This document shows positions 8,160 to 16,774 of a stretch of 40,928 nucleotides of DNA, piece by piece. The stretch is from the NCBI GenBank assembly GCA_947259105.1, contig CAMYKU010000053.1:1-40928 (forward strand), written 5' to 3'. The notes below the pieces were generated by a model. The model searched no databases. It was not told where the DNA came from and saw only the letters and a list, made by a program, of their open reading frames with translations. The stretch's first letter is position 1, and each line of letters begins with the position of its first letter. Source of the stretch: an uncultured Alphaproteobacteria bacterium. Lineage in GTDB: Bacteria > Pseudomonadota > Alphaproteobacteria > UBA8366 > JADFVY01. The position numbers were made by a program, and so were the translations under genes.

Positions 8160-9230
8160 ATGAAGAAGCACAGCAAGCCGCAGATACGCCTGCCGCGCCG
8201 GGACTTTCTCAAGGTCGGCGGAGCCGGCGTTCTCGGCACCATCATTGCGGCGTCGACCCTCAACCGGGCCGGTGCGCAGACGCCGAGTGCCGAAAACGTC
8301 ATGGCCAATATGAAATCGCTGATAATGGGAGATTTCAATCCCAACTATGCCACCCAGTGGTCCTACCGGCTGGCGCAGGCCCTCGGATACCTGCAGGAGG
8401 TCGGTATCAGCGAATTCGAGGTGATCCTGTCGGAGGAATACATGCCGGGGCTGATCGGCGGCAGTCTCGATATCACCCATGGCGACACCAGCGAGTTCTT
8501 TGGCGCCGGCCATGCGAGCGGCCTGCCCATCAAGATGATCTCGCTGTATCGCGACAGCGAATGGTGGATCATGGGCACGCGGAAAGGCATCAATAAACCG
8601 GAGGACCTGAAGGGCGCGAAGATTTCCGGCGGAGGGCTGGCCGGCCGCAACACCTGGGTCATGCGCCAGGTGGTCGCGAAGATGGGCCTCGACCCCAACA
8701 AGGACGTCGAGTTCGTTCCCACCTCCGGCGGGTCCGACAAACGCATGGCCGCGGTTATCAGCGGCACGCTCGACGGCGCCAGCATGTTCCCCCGCCACCG
8801 CGCCGGGCTCGAGGGCGCGGGCGGCAAGTTCATCTTCGAGGAACTGACGACGGCGCCGCAGGAAGGCTTTGCCTCCATGGGGGGCTGGCTGGAGAAGAAC
8901 GAGGACACCGCCTATGCCTGGGTCCGGGCGGACCTCAGGGCCCGCCAATGGCTGTTCGACCCGGCCAACAAGGAACGCGCCTACAAGATCATGATCGATC
9001 TGGGTTTCGAGATCCCGCCGGCGTTCAAGAAACTGTACTCGGTCGAACTCGACCAGATCAGCCCCGATGGCGGATTCGAGAGCGCCGAGGCGATGGACCG
9101 GTTCGTCGACGATCTCTCGCAGACCGGCGGCGTACCCAAGGGTCTCGACTGGCGCAAATACGTCGACATGAAGTACGTCTGGGCCGCACAGGATGCGCTG
9201 GGCATCCCGCGGCGGCCGAAGACGCTCTGA
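8160..9230 (+). CDS. Tat-exported substrate-binding protein of the NitT/TauT importer
   Basis: The 356-residue product carries a twin-arginine signal (RRDFLKVGG near residue 15, then a hydrophobic stretch ending AGAQ), so it is probably exported folded. The mature part follows the NMT1/SsuA-type periplasmic binding fold: LSEEYMPGLIGGSLDITHGD, then MISLYRDSEWWIMG, KGINKPEDLKGAKIS and a hinge region before VISGTLDGASM. AGGGAGGA lies 7 nt before the ATG. It delivers its ligand to the permease encoded just upstream. Family members bind sulfonates, nitrate, thiamine precursors or aromatic acids, and the ligand here is unknown. Tat export suggests a cofactor or fast folding, which is an inference. 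Confidence 0.9.
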   Translation: MKKHSKPQIRLPRRDFLKVGGAGVLGTIIAASTLNRAGAQTPSAENVMANMKSLIMGDFNPNYATQWSYRLAQALGYLQEVGISEFEVILSEEYMPGLIGGSLDITHGDTSEFFGAGHASGLPIKMISLYRDSEWWIMGTRKGINKPEDLKGAKISGGGLAGRNTWVMRQVVAKMGLDPNKDVEFVPTSGGSDKRMAAVISGTLDGASMFPRHRAGLEGAGGKFIFEELTTAPQEGFASMGGWLEKNEDTAYAWVRADLRARQWLFDPANKERAYKIMIDLGFEIPPAFKKLYSVELDQISPDGGFESAEAMDRFVDDLSQTGGVPKGLDWRKYVDMKYVWAAQDALGIPRRPKTL

Positions 9231-9256
9231 GTCTCTCCGACTCTGTGGCAAAACGG

Positions 9257-9284
9257 AACCCGGCGGTGCAAGCCGCCGGGTTTT
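9257..9284. terminator. Strong bidirectional terminator between converging genes
   Basis: A perfect 10-bp stem (AACCCGGCGG at 9257-9266 and its complement at 9273-9282) with a TGCAAG loop is followed by TTTT. On the other strand A-rich sequence precedes it. It ends the ABC importer operon and may also stop the leftward quinone reductase. Confidence 0.85.
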
Positions 9285-9306
9285 GCCCATCCGGGCGGGC
9301 GGACCT

Positions 9307-10290
9307 TCAGGGCAGGAGAATCGTGGAACCCGTATTCCTGCGCGCTTCGATGTCACGGTGGGCGTGGGACGTCTCGCTCAGGGGGTAGACCTGATTAACG
9401 GCAATCCTGACATGTCCTTTGGCCACGACATCGAACAGTTCAGCCGCCGTGGCCGCGAGTTCCTCGTGCGGCGAAATGAAATGGCGCAGCGAGGTCCGGG
9501 TGAAATTCAACGACCCCTTTGTCATCAGGAGAGACGGGTCAATGGCGCCGATTTCGCCCGAGATATCCCCGAAAGCGACGAAATGGCCGCGCCGGCGAAG
9601 GCTGTCGATCGACCCCTCGAAGGTGTCCCTGCCGACGGGATCGTAGACGGCATGGACGCCTGCGCCATCGGTAATCTCGCGCGCCCGTTCGGCGAAATTC
9701 TCCCGGCTGTGGATGATCGGATGGTCGCAGCCGTTGGCGCGCGCCAGTTCGGCCTTTTCCGCGCTGCCGACAGTGCCGATAACGGTGGCGCCGAGATGTT
9801 TCGCCCACTGGCAGACAATCATGCCGACGCCGCCGGCGGCGGCGTGGACCAGGATCGCGTCGCCTGGCCGGACCCGGTAGGCGCGGCGCAAGAGGTACTG
9901 GGCGGTCATGCCCTTGACCATCATTGCCGCCGCCGTCCGCTCGTCGATGGCGTCGGGCAGCGGAACCACCTTGTCCGCGGCAACGAGGCGGGCCTCGGCG
10001 TAACCGCCGAATCCGCCGAACCCGTAGGCGACCCTCCGGCCGACCGCAATGCCTTCAACGCCGGAACCGACGGCTTCGACGATCCCGGCGGCTTCGCGGC
10101 CGAGAATGATCGGAAACCGGTCCGGCGGATAGCTGCCCCGGCCGGCGCGGATCAGAACCTCGTTGAAATTGACGCCGACCGCGGTCTGGCGCAGGCGGAT
10201 CTCGCCGGGACCCGGACTGCCGATGTCCGCGTCCTCGTATTTCAGGACCTCCGGGCCACCGAACGCGTGAATTCGAACGACTTTTACCAA
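9307..10290 (-). CDS. Zinc-free NAD(P)H:quinone oxidoreductase-like protein (MDR family)
   Basis: The 327-residue protein is a medium-chain dehydrogenase/reductase of the quinone reductase type. The N-terminus reads VVRIHAFGGPEVL, followed by VGVNFNEVLIRAG, the substrate domain, and the nucleotide-binding loop VHAAAGGVG ahead of CQWAKHLGATVIGT. The zinc-ligand cysteines of alcohol dehydrogenases are absent, as in QorA. Such enzymes reduce quinones or enones with NADPH. No ATG lies at the proper end; the start is TTG at 10290, with GAAGGGG about 9 nt upstream. It is divergent from the GST gene, and the 115-bp gap holds an AT-rich TATATATA tract (about 10315) and a short palindrome CGTATCCCGATACG. 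Confidence 0.88.
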   Translation of the reverse strand: MVKVVRIHAFGGPEVLKYEDADIGSPGPGEIRLRQTAVGVNFNEVLIRAGRGSYPPDRFPIILGREAAGIVEAVGSGVEGIAVGRRVAYGFGGFGGYAEARLVAADKVVPLPDAIDERTAAAMMVKGMTAQYLLRRAYRVRPGDAILVHAAAGGVGMIVCQWAKHLGATVIGTVGSAEKAELARANGCDHPIIHSRENFAERAREITDGAGVHAVYDPVGRDTFEGSIDSLRRRGHFVAFGDISGEIGAIDPSLLMTKGSLNFTRTSLRHFISPHEELAATAAELFDVVAKGHVRIAVNQVYPLSETSHAHRDIEARRNTGSTILLP

Positions 10291-10405
10291 CGACCTGACC
10301 CCTTCATTTCGTATCTATATATACTGTTCGGGCGCGTATCCCGATACGGCTCGATAAGTACCGGAGCTCGTTGATAATGGCTGTTTGGGAGAAGGATTGC
10401 CGGCG

Positions 10406-11155
10406 ATGCTGACATTGTACCATTGGTGGGGATCGACCTGCTCGCGCAAGGCCCGCATGACCCTGCACGAGAAGGGCGTTGAGTGGGAGAGCCGGCACGT
10501 CGACCTGCACGAGTTCGAGAACTGGGAGCCCTGGTACGTGAGGATCCACCCGAAGGGGGTCGTCCCGGCGCTCGATCACGATGGGCGTATCGTCATCGAA
10601 TCGAATGCCATTCTCGAATACCTGGACGACGTCTATCCGGACCCGCCGCTCCGCCCGGCCGACCCGTGGGAGCGCGCCGTGATGCGCGTCTGGCTCGACA
10701 AGTCCGAGCACACCCTGCACAGGAACATGCACCTGATCTCGCACAACCGGGTGCATGCCCACCGCTGGCAGGAATATGCGGCCAGGCATTCCGAGGCGGA
10801 GCTGATGCGCAAGGTTGCGGCCCAGCCCGACCTGCAGCGCCGGCGCGACGAGATCGGCCATGCGGAGCACGGCATACCCGACGAGGCCGTCGCCTTCGCG
10901 GTGGACCGGATCGTCGACGAGCTGGACGACATGGAGCGCGACCTGGAACGCGGGCCCTGGCTCACCGGGGAGACCTTCTCGCTGGCCGACATCGCCGTGC
11001 TTCCCTTCGTCGAGCGCTTCATCGCCAACGGCTTCGGCGAACACGTGGAATCCGCCGCGCGGCCGCGCCTCGCCGACTGGTTCGCGCGCATCATGGCGCG
11101 CCCGGCCGTCGAGAAGGCCTACGCCTTCGCGGACCCGGAAACCGAATCCTGCTGA
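10406..11155 (+). CDS. Glutathione S-transferase family protein
   Basis: The 249-residue product opens with a thioredoxin-like domain (LTLYHWWGSTCSRKARMTLHE), contains the cis-Pro loop KGVVPAL and the glutathione-contact text VIESNAILEYLD. It continues with an all-helical C-domain including GPWLTGETFSLADIAVLPF. That order is typical of soluble GSTs. Ser/Cys in STCSR could be the catalytic position. The insert between about residues 85 and 165 is longer and more charged than usual. The ATG at 10406 has GGGAGAAGGA 9 nt upstream; an in-frame TTG at 10397 is less likely. The arylsulfotransferase-like gene starts 15 bp later, so the two are probably co-transcribed. Substrate unknown. Confidence 0.85.
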   Translation: MLTLYHWWGSTCSRKARMTLHEKGVEWESRHVDLHEFENWEPWYVRIHPKGVVPALDHDGRIVIESNAILEYLDDVYPDPPLRPADPWERAVMRVWLDKSEHTLHRNMHLISHNRVHAHRWQEYAARHSEAELMRKVAAQPDLQRRRDEIGHAEHGIPDEAVAFAVDRIVDELDDMERDLERGPWLTGETFSLADIAVLPFVERFIANGFGEHVESAARPRLADWFARIMARPAVEKAYAFADPETESC

Positions 11156-11170
11156 AGGACGCAAGAGACC

Positions 11171-12259
11171 ATGCTCGTCGAGAGGACCGGCGTCACGATT
11201 TGCGATGAGCGGCGCGCCACGCCCGGCTACACGCTGTTCGCGCCGCTCGGCCAGCCGAACGCCTACATCGTCAATATGCGCGGCGAGGTCGTGCATCACT
11301 GGGACCTGGGAGGATCGCCAGGCAATTACGCCTATCTGTTGCCCTCGGGAAACCTGCTTGCCGCCGTGCGCACGGGGCGCGGCCCGCAGGGCCTGCCGGC
11401 GAAGGGCGGCCACCTTAAGGAGTTCGACTGGGACGGCAACCTCGTCTGGGAACACGTCGATGACTTCCAGCACCATGATTTCCGCGAGACCGGGGACGGC
11501 AACATCGTTTATGTCAGATGGGAGGTGATGGACCCGGCGGACGCCGCGCGCGTCAGGGGCGGGCGCGACGGCAGCGAGCATCCGGACGGCATCCATGCCG
11601 ACGTGTTTTGCGAGATCGACCGCAACGGCGCGACCGTCTGGGAATGGCATGCCGCCGGGTGCGACGCGTTCTACGACTTCCCGATCAACCCTTTGTGCCC
11701 GCGCGAGGAGTTCTGCCATTGCAACGCGCTGTTCCCGCTCGCCAACGGCGACCTCCTCGCCAACTGGCGGTTCAACCATACGATGGCCATCACGATGGCC
11801 ATCATCGACCGGGCGAGCGGGCGGCTGAAATGGCATCACCGGGACCTGGCCTATGGCCAGCAGCACCACGTCCAGATGCTGCCCAATGGCAACCTGCTGT
11901 TCTTCGCCAACGGCGCCGACGTCATTTTCAAGGGACCGCGGGCCGGCTCGAAGGTGGTGGAACTCGATCCCGAAACGCGGGAGATCGTCTGGCAGTTCGA
12001 GGAGACCCCGCCGCGTTCGATGTTCAGCTGGTTCATCGGCAGCGCCGACCGCCTGGCCAACGGCAACACGCTGATCAATGAAGGGGTCTGGGGACGGCTG
12101 TTCGAGGTGTCACCCGCGGGCGAGGTGCTGTGGAACTACATCAGTCCGTTCCCGGGGCGCGAGATGCCGTACAAGGACGGCAATTGCATCTTCCGCGCCT
12201 ACCGCTACGGCCCGGATGCGCCCGAACTCAAGGGCCGGCTGCCGGCGGACCCGTGGTAG
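11171..12259 (+). CDS. Arylsulfotransferase (ASST)-like beta-propeller protein, cytoplasmic
   Basis: The 362-residue protein consists of repeated propeller blades: 'G.VVHHWDL', 'FDWDGNLVWEH', 'IDRNGATVWEWH', 'LDPETREIVWQF' and 'VSPAGEVLWNY', alternating with 'LPSGNLL', 'LANGDLL', 'LPNGNLLFF' and 'LANGNTLI'. This pattern matches the arylsulfotransferase family, whose known members move sulfate between phenols in the periplasm. No signal peptide is present, unlike those enzymes. His-rich loops (DDFQHHDF, HADVF, QQHHVQML) lie where catalytic His would be expected. Coupling to a GST suggests a detoxification or aromatic catabolic role, by inference. It could also be a non-enzymatic propeller. Confidence 0.75.
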   Translation: MLVERTGVTICDERRATPGYTLFAPLGQPNAYIVNMRGEVVHHWDLGGSPGNYAYLLPSGNLLAAVRTGRGPQGLPAKGGHLKEFDWDGNLVWEHVDDFQHHDFRETGDGNIVYVRWEVMDPADAARVRGGRDGSEHPDGIHADVFCEIDRNGATVWEWHAAGCDAFYDFPINPLCPREEFCHCNALFPLANGDLLANWRFNHTMAITMAIIDRASGRLKWHHRDLAYGQQHHVQMLPNGNLLFFANGADVIFKGPRAGSKVVELDPETREIVWQFEETPPRSMFSWFIGSADRLANGNTLINEGVWGRLFEVSPAGEVLWNYISPFPGREMPYKDGNCIFRAYRYGPDAPELKGRLPADPW

Positions 12260-12543
12260 GTCGCCGGACTTGACGGCAGGCGCGCCGATCTACCCCCTCC
12301 CCGGGGCATTCAACCCCATGCACCGGTGTTTTCTGCGGGTTTCAGCGCCTCGATTTGACCCATCTCAAGGATTTTCCCGCCCGGATGTGGTAAGCCCACT
12401 CCTGCATCGTGGACGCGTGCGTCCGCACGAAGCCCCCGGAAGGACTTCCGAGCAAGCCATTCCGCCGCTGGCCGACACGGGCGCGCCCGGCAAGGTGCGC
12501 GAGCCAGGCCTCGCGGGACCACCACCGACCGATGGAGGGTGCC

Positions 12544-13065
12544 ATGCCGCACAGAGAGCTTGCTCCCTGGCGTCTGGGTGAACTCGGCCGCCGGGAAGAG
12601 GAGGAGCGGCCGTTCGAAGCCCTGCGCAAGGACATGGAGGCGTTCCAGCGCAACATGGACCGCCTCTTCGCGGGCGTGCTGGGCGGCGGCCGCCGCCGGG
12701 TCGTGCTGCCGCGGTACTGGGCGATCGGCGAACTGGCGCCGCGCCTGGACGAGACCGAGGATGACAAGGCCTTCCATGTCGACGTCGAGCTGCCCGGCAT
12801 GGACGAGACCGACGTCGAGGTCACGCTGTCCGACGGGCTGCTGACGATCAGCGGCGAGAAGAAGGCGGCGCAGGAGGACGAGGCCGAACGCTTCTGCTGG
12901 CGCGAGCGCGCCTACGGCTCGTTCCGCCGCACCCTGGCGGTCCCCGGCGACGTCGACGCGAACGGGATCAGGGCCGAATTCCACAACGGCGTGCTGACCA
13001 TCGACCTGCCGAAGAGCAAGGCGGCGCAGGCGGAGGCGAGGCATATCGAGGTGAAAGCAGGGTAG
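12544..13065 (+). CDS. Small heat-shock protein (Hsp20/alpha-crystallin)
   Basis: The 173-residue product has an N-terminal helix-rich arm (FEALRKDMEAFQRNMDRLF) and a full alpha-crystallin domain at about residues 58-155: PRLDETEDDKAFHVDVELPGM, LLTISGEKK, RAYGSFRRTLAVPGDVD and the A/G-x-GVL motif FHNGVLTIDLPK. It is an ATP-independent chaperone that holds unfolding proteins as oligomers. The ATG at 12544 has GGAGGG 4 nt upstream; the frame stays open further back but the text turns Pro/Arg-rich. No clear sigma-32 promoter or ROSE thermometer was found in the 284-bp upstream gap, which holds two short palindromes at 12411-12424 and near 12439. Confidence 0.92.
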   Translation: MPHRELAPWRLGELGRREEEERPFEALRKDMEAFQRNMDRLFAGVLGGGRRRVVLPRYWAIGELAPRLDETEDDKAFHVDVELPGMDETDVEVTLSDGLLTISGEKKAAQEDEAERFCWRERAYGSFRRTLAVPGDVDANGIRAEFHNGVLTIDLPKSKAAQAEARHIEVKAG

Positions 13066-13157
13066 GGCCGCACGGGCCAACGCAGCCGCCCGGCCGGATG
13101 GCGCCGGGAGACGGGCGGTCCCGCGGGAGTGGGCACGACCTCCGACCGCCCGGCGGT

Positions 13158-13297
13158 CACCCCCTCCCAACCCTCCCCAATCAAGGGGGAGGGATTTAAT
13201 ACAGCGGCTGATCCCCTCAACCCGAATCGACGGGAGGTCTCCAATTCCGCAAGCGTATTTCCCCTCCCCCTTGATGGGGGAGGGCCAGGGTGGGGGT
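13158..13297. repeat. Family A palindromic repeat, copy 1
   Basis: This 140-bp unit begins CACCCCCTCCC and ends with its near complement GGGTGGGGGTG. Each end carries a short palindrome of the CCCTCCCC..TCAAGGGGGAGGG type, with about 70 bp of unrelated sequence between. It fills most of the 451-bp gene-free gap 13066-13516, between hsp20 and the SDR gene. The rest of that gap shows no ORF I trust. Confidence 0.8.
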
Positions 13298-13516
13298 GGA
13301 AAACGAGGTGTCGCCGGCGAACGCCGGCGCCATAGTCGACAAGATCCACAAGCTCCGCGCCTGTCGCCCGGCAACCGTTCCGCGGCGCCGCCGCCGATCA
13401 GCCGGCCGGCCACGGATCCCGGGGGGTCGCCCGGCCCCGCGCCGGCGATGCGGAACGCCGCTGGCCCGCCGGCGCGGATGTGCTAGCATCGGGGCTCTTT
13501 CGGGGAGGATCGCAAC

Positions 13517-14248
13517 ATGGCTGCAACATTCGATTTTTCCGGATACGCGGTGCTGGTTACCGGCGGGACGCGGGGCATCGGCCGGGCCATCGCGGGGGCC
13601 TTCGCGGGCGCCGGCGCCGAGGTCACCGTCACCGGCACGCGCGCCGATGCCGGCGAGTACGGGGGCAACCTCTCGGCCTTCGCCTACCGCCAGGCGCGGA
13701 TGGAGGACGCCGCGTCGGTCGACGCCCTGGCCGCCGCGACGGCGCGCGTCGACGTGCTGGTCAACAACGCCGGCACCGTGATCCGCCAGCCCGAGGGGCT
13801 GACGCCGGACGCCTTCGAGAGGACCGTCGCCGTCAACCTCAACGCCGTCTTCCGCCTGTGCCAGGGCCTGCGCGAGAAGCTCGCGGCCCGGCCCGGCTGC
13901 GTCGTCAACATCGCCTCCATGTACAGCTACTTCGCCTCGCCGCACGCGCCCGGCTACGGCGCCGGCAAGGCGGCGATCCCGCAGCTCACGAAGTCGCTGG
14001 CGGCGCTGTACGCGGGCGACGGCGTCCGCGTCAACGCGATCGCGCCGGGCTGGACCGAGACCGACCTCACCGCCCCGATCCAGGCCGACCCGGACCGCGA
14101 CCGCGTGATCCGCGCGCGCACCCCGATGGGCCGCTGGGGCAGGCCGCGGGAGATCGCCGGCGCCGCGCTGTACCTCGCCTCCGGCGACATCGCCGGCTTC
14201 GTTACCGGCGCCACCATCCCCGTCGACGGCGGCTACAGCGCGGGGTAG
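13517..14248 (+). CDS. Short-chain dehydrogenase/reductase (SDR)
   Basis: The 243-residue classical SDR shows the cofactor motif TGGTRGIG (residues 15-22), VLVNNAG, the Ser of VNIASMYS, and YGAGK as the YxxxK catalytic pair. It ends PVDGGYSAG, a normal family end. The full length is present. GGGGAGGA lies 7 nt before the ATG. Text such as RVNAIAPGWTETDLT and GRPREIAGAALYLAS is typical of 3-oxoacyl-ACP reductase-like or sugar/steroid-type SDRs, but the substrate cannot be named. It is followed by a family B repeat and a converging membrane-protein gene. Confidence 0.92.
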   Translation: MAATFDFSGYAVLVTGGTRGIGRAIAGAFAGAGAEVTVTGTRADAGEYGGNLSAFAYRQARMEDAASVDALAAATARVDVLVNNAGTVIRQPEGLTPDAFERTVAVNLNAVFRLCQGLREKLAARPGCVVNIASMYSYFASPHAPGYGAGKAAIPQLTKSLAALYAGDGVRVNAIAPGWTETDLTAPIQADPDRDRVIRARTPMGRWGRPREIAGAALYLASGDIAGFVTGATIPVDGGYSAG

Positions 14249-14310
14249 CGGGGTGGGGCGGTGCCTTGAACTGGTGCGTTGTCCGTTATGTTGTGTTCGG
14301 CTGGGCCAGA

Positions 14311-14420
14311 GCGACCTCATACTTCGAGACGGCGCTTCGCGCCTCCTCAGCATGAGGCTCCAAGGCCCGTGCCCTCATGCTGAGGAGCCCCGAAGGGGCG
14401 TCTCGAAGTATGAGGTCGCG
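14311..14420. repeat. Family B palindromic repeat, copy 1
   Basis: The unit starts GCGACCTCATACTTCGAGAC and ends with the complement of that text. Inside is a second hairpin built on CTCAGCATGAGG and CCTCATGCTGAGG. It lies between converging genes (SDR and a membrane protein). Similarity to copy 5 (38211) extends outward on both sides, to about 14284-14459: CCGTTATGTTG on the left, and CGCCGCCGGCC with CGATTCCA on the right. Confidence 0.85.
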
Positions 14421-14459
14421 CCGCCGGCCGGACGCGATTCCACTTGTACGGATACTGCA

Positions 14460-14885
14460 CTAGCTACGATCGGGACGTGCGATGAGCCAGAGCGTCACGC
14501 CGACGAGAGACCCGATCGGCCCCGCCGTTATCCATGCTCCCCAATCGCTGAATGACGACAGAGCGCCAAGCAGTAAATCGTCGACGCTGTATCCCAAGGC
14601 CAAAGCAAACAGGACGTTGAACAGGAATAGCGTTATCACGGCGATGGCGAAGCCGAGGACAGCGCCGATCCAGGGAGCAGTCCAGTTTCGCGACCGTAGA
14701 AACAGGAACGCCGGGACACCGAACAAGAACGTGCCGGCGTAACCGATGGCAAGGCTGGCGAAGCCCGCGAACACGGCCCAAAAGTTGAGCAGGTCAAGCG
14801 GTGTTGCGAGAAGCGACCACTCGATCATCAATGCGACGGGCACCCAAAGCGGCGCGACTACGAAGGCGAGCTCTGTCCTACTCAT
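14460..14885 (-). CDS. Multi-spanning membrane protein, unknown (141 aa)
   Basis: The leftward product has four clear hydrophobic segments (for example LAFVVAPLWVPVALMI, LAIGYAGTFLFGVPAFLFL, IGAVLGFAIAVITLFLF and a last one near IGSLVGVTLWLIA) and no soluble domain. Its ATG lies inside the stop region of the upstream leftward gene (ATGAGTAG shared, 8-nt overlap), so translation is probably coupled. Family not recognised. It ends directly beside a family B repeat. Confidence 0.7.
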   Translation of the reverse strand: MSRTELAFVVAPLWVPVALMIEWSLLATPLDLLNFWAVFAGFASLAIGYAGTFLFGVPAFLFLRSRNWTAPWIGAVLGFAIAVITLFLFNVLFALALGYSVDDLLLGALSSFSDWGAWITAGPIGSLVGVTLWLIARPDRS

Positions 14886-15267
14886 CCCGGAAAGATATCA
14901 CGAATCGGTGGCTCGGAGGAGGGGATGGCTCACCGCCGGTGGAGTGAAGACGCAGGGCAAGACACGCCGATCGGCCGGCCAGCCACAGATCCCGCTGATC
15001 GCCCGGCCCGTTCCCGCCGGCCCGGCCCGGCCCGCCGCGAAGCTGCCGCCTGCCCAACACGGCCAGCAGGAACAGGGCCGGCGCGCCCAGGAAGATCACG
15101 GCGAATGCGAACGGCGGAGTCGGGAACGGGGACGGGAAGCAGATGATCCACGGCATCGGCGCCGGGCCGCCCCCGCCCCGGAAATGCGGCGCATCGACGA
15201 GATGATAGCCGCTCGCCACGGCCAGCCATGCCAGCACCAGGGCAAGCAGGAGCGTCAAGGCCTTCAT
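14878..15267 (-). CDS. Small membrane protein with odd C-terminus, unknown (129 aa)
   Basis: The ATG at 15267 (GGAGGAC upstream) gives a signal-like N-terminus MKALTLLLALVLAWLAVASG, a Pro/Phe-rich loop, and a second membrane segment FAFAVIFLGAPALFLLAVLG. The last 50 residues are Arg/Gly/Ser-rich without obvious structure. The frame there overlaps the next gene, so a frameshift or a recent read-through extension is possible. An ATG 27 bp upstream is also open but lacks a ribosome site. Function unknown. Confidence 0.55.
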   Translation of the reverse strand: MKALTLLLALVLAWLAVASGYHLVDAPHFRGGGGPAPMPWIICFPSPFPTPPFAFAVIFLGAPALFLLAVLGRRQLRGGPGRAGGNGPGDQRDLWLAGRSACLALRLHSTGGEPSPPPSHRFVISFRDE

Positions 15268-15693
15268 CGGTGTGTCCTCCCGGCAGGGGCGCATGGCAGT
15301 TCTGGGGACAAAATACGTAACTAAATTGGCATTAGTATACTGGACTGGACCCCTGTCCCCCGAACCCAGGGCGGTCTATGACCTCACCGGCGCGCCCCGC
15401 TTACGCGCGATCCAATGCCGAAATCCGAAGACCTCGTAATGTTCGCCATCGTCGCCGCACCGGCCGCGACGGGCGTGTTCCTTTACGCCCGGACGGTGGA
15501 ATTCCCGGGAACGGCACACCAAATTCCTTACCACATGACATTTTCCCGGGGCAATGGATATACTGCTGCCCGGATCGAAGGAGCGGTTCCCCGGGGATCG
15601 CGATTGCGCAACGGCGCCGGGCGGGCGGCGAACGCATGAAGGCCGGGGATGGCGCCGGCAATATCGTGAACAACGCGGCACGGAAGGATGGCG
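15268..15693 (+). promoter_or_regulatory. 426-bp intergenic region with a candidate promoter
   Basis: Between a leftward and a rightward gene lies ATGACA at 15535-15540 and, after 18 bp, TATACT at 15559-15564, a good sigma-70-type pair pointing to the gene at 15694. An ORF at 15415-15639 (74 aa) overlaps this promoter and has no recognisable family or ribosome site, so I do not count it as a gene. The rest shows no repeat. Confidence 0.45.
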
Positions 15694-16008
15694 ATGACGG
15701 GAATGGAGAGGGCGGGGGACCTGGATGCCGAATTCCGGCGGATCGTCGGCATCCTGTTCGAGGAATGCGTGCGGGAGCACAGCTTCGAGGCGCCGTTCTC
15801 GATCCATGTCACGGATGCCGGCGGGTATACGTTTTCCGCCGCCTTCGTCGAGGACCCGCAACAGGGCCGCCCCAGGCTGTTCGGGATCAAGGCGCCCGAA
15901 GACGAAAACGGCGACATCGCGGAACACAGCCTGGACTTTCCGCTGCGGGTAAACGCCAGCGACCACGAAGGCAAGACCTACAGGACGATCTTCCAGCGCA
16001 TCCAGTGA
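15694..16008 (+). CDS. Hypothetical 104-aa soluble protein
   Basis: The ATG at 15694 stands 5 nt after GGAAGGA; the ATG at 15688 is inside that site and so less likely. The product is acidic and soluble, with no signal or membrane segment. Text includes FRRIVGILFEECVREH, FSIHVTDAGGYTFSAAF and a C-terminal KTYRTIFQRIQ. The mix of a helix followed by beta-like strands looks like a small folded domain. I do not recognise a family, and the neighbours give no hint. Confidence 0.65.
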   Translation: MTGMERAGDLDAEFRRIVGILFEECVREHSFEAPFSIHVTDAGGYTFSAAFVEDPQQGRPRLFGIKAPEDENGDIAEHSLDFPLRVNASDHEGKTYRTIFQRIQ

Positions 16009-16145
16009 GCGGCGCGGACGCCCCGGCCCGTGCGGCCGCGGTCCGGATATGGGTAGCTTGCGGGCGGGGGCGGTAATAATTCAATAACGCATGCCTGAGC
16101 TGACCCGGTTACAAATCGGAGCGTTTCGCACTGCAGAGGCAGATC

Positions 16146-16703
16146 ATGAAACTGAAGCCAAGCACAGGAATCTTTGCTGCCCTGCTTCTTCTGGTCGTCG
16201 GTCTGATGATCGGGGCGACCCTCACGCGGACCGTCGACCGATGGCCGCTCACGGAGGTCGACGGGGAGGGCTGGTTTTTCGTCGAAGCCCTCGGCTGCAA
16301 ATTTCCGATTCCGGATGCTTATACCCTGAAAGCCAGGGATCCAGACGAGATATTCCTATATTACGATTACGATAGGGTGGAAGATGTAATGGAAACGCTT
16401 CAAACGTACTATCCGCTTAGTATAAGAATCAAACAAATTGAAGGAGAATACCAGCACTATTATTCAGATCATTTCGATTTGAAATACGAAACGCTGAAAC
16501 AACACAACGATCTGACATATGAACATATGACGTATGACGGGAAGCATGGTTTTTATTTTATTCGTAACAAGGAGCAGATTGTCCGCTTCATGGGCGGGAG
16601 CAGGGAGGTTGTCGATCTGATGTTCGACTATTGCGTGGCGCACCCGATCGAGGAGAGTAATCTCAACTGCGAGACGAGGGACGGATATGTCTATTGTGAT
16701 TAG
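16146..16703 (+). CDS. Hypothetical membrane-anchored protein in low-GC DNA (185 aa)
   Basis: The N-terminus has one membrane or signal segment (IFAALLLLVVGLMIGATL) and the remainder would face the periplasm. The mature part is rich in Tyr, Asp and His, as in DPDEIFLYYDYDRVEDVM and EYQHYYSDHFDLKYE. It contains four Cys, including a C-terminal CETRDGYVYC pair that may form a disulfide. Its DNA, especially 16320-16560, is clearly more AT-rich than all neighbours, a sign of transfer. A GAGGCAG-like site precedes the ATG. Function unknown. Confidence 0.7.
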   Translation: MKLKPSTGIFAALLLLVVGLMIGATLTRTVDRWPLTEVDGEGWFFVEALGCKFPIPDAYTLKARDPDEIFLYYDYDRVEDVMETLQTYYPLSIRIKQIEGEYQHYYSDHFDLKYETLKQHNDLTYEHMTYDGKHGFYFIRNKEQIVRFMGGSREVVDLMFDYCVAHPIEESNLNCETRDGYVYCD

Positions 16704-16774
16704 AAATAGCTGATGGATTGGGGTGTGTTCTGCCGGATTCAACGGATCATTGTAAGCATGGGAGGGAGCGCGCG

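Noticed and set aside
12260..12543. ROSE-type RNA thermometer or sigma-32 promoter before hsp20
   Set aside because: CACC can pair weakly with GGGTG at the ribosome site, but the stem has mismatches and the typical ROSE elements are missing. CCCCAT near 12314 has no matching CTTGAAA upstream.
15415..15639. 74-aa ORF MPKSEDLVMF...
   Set aside because: It has no ribosome site, no recognised family and overlaps the best promoter candidate for the next gene.
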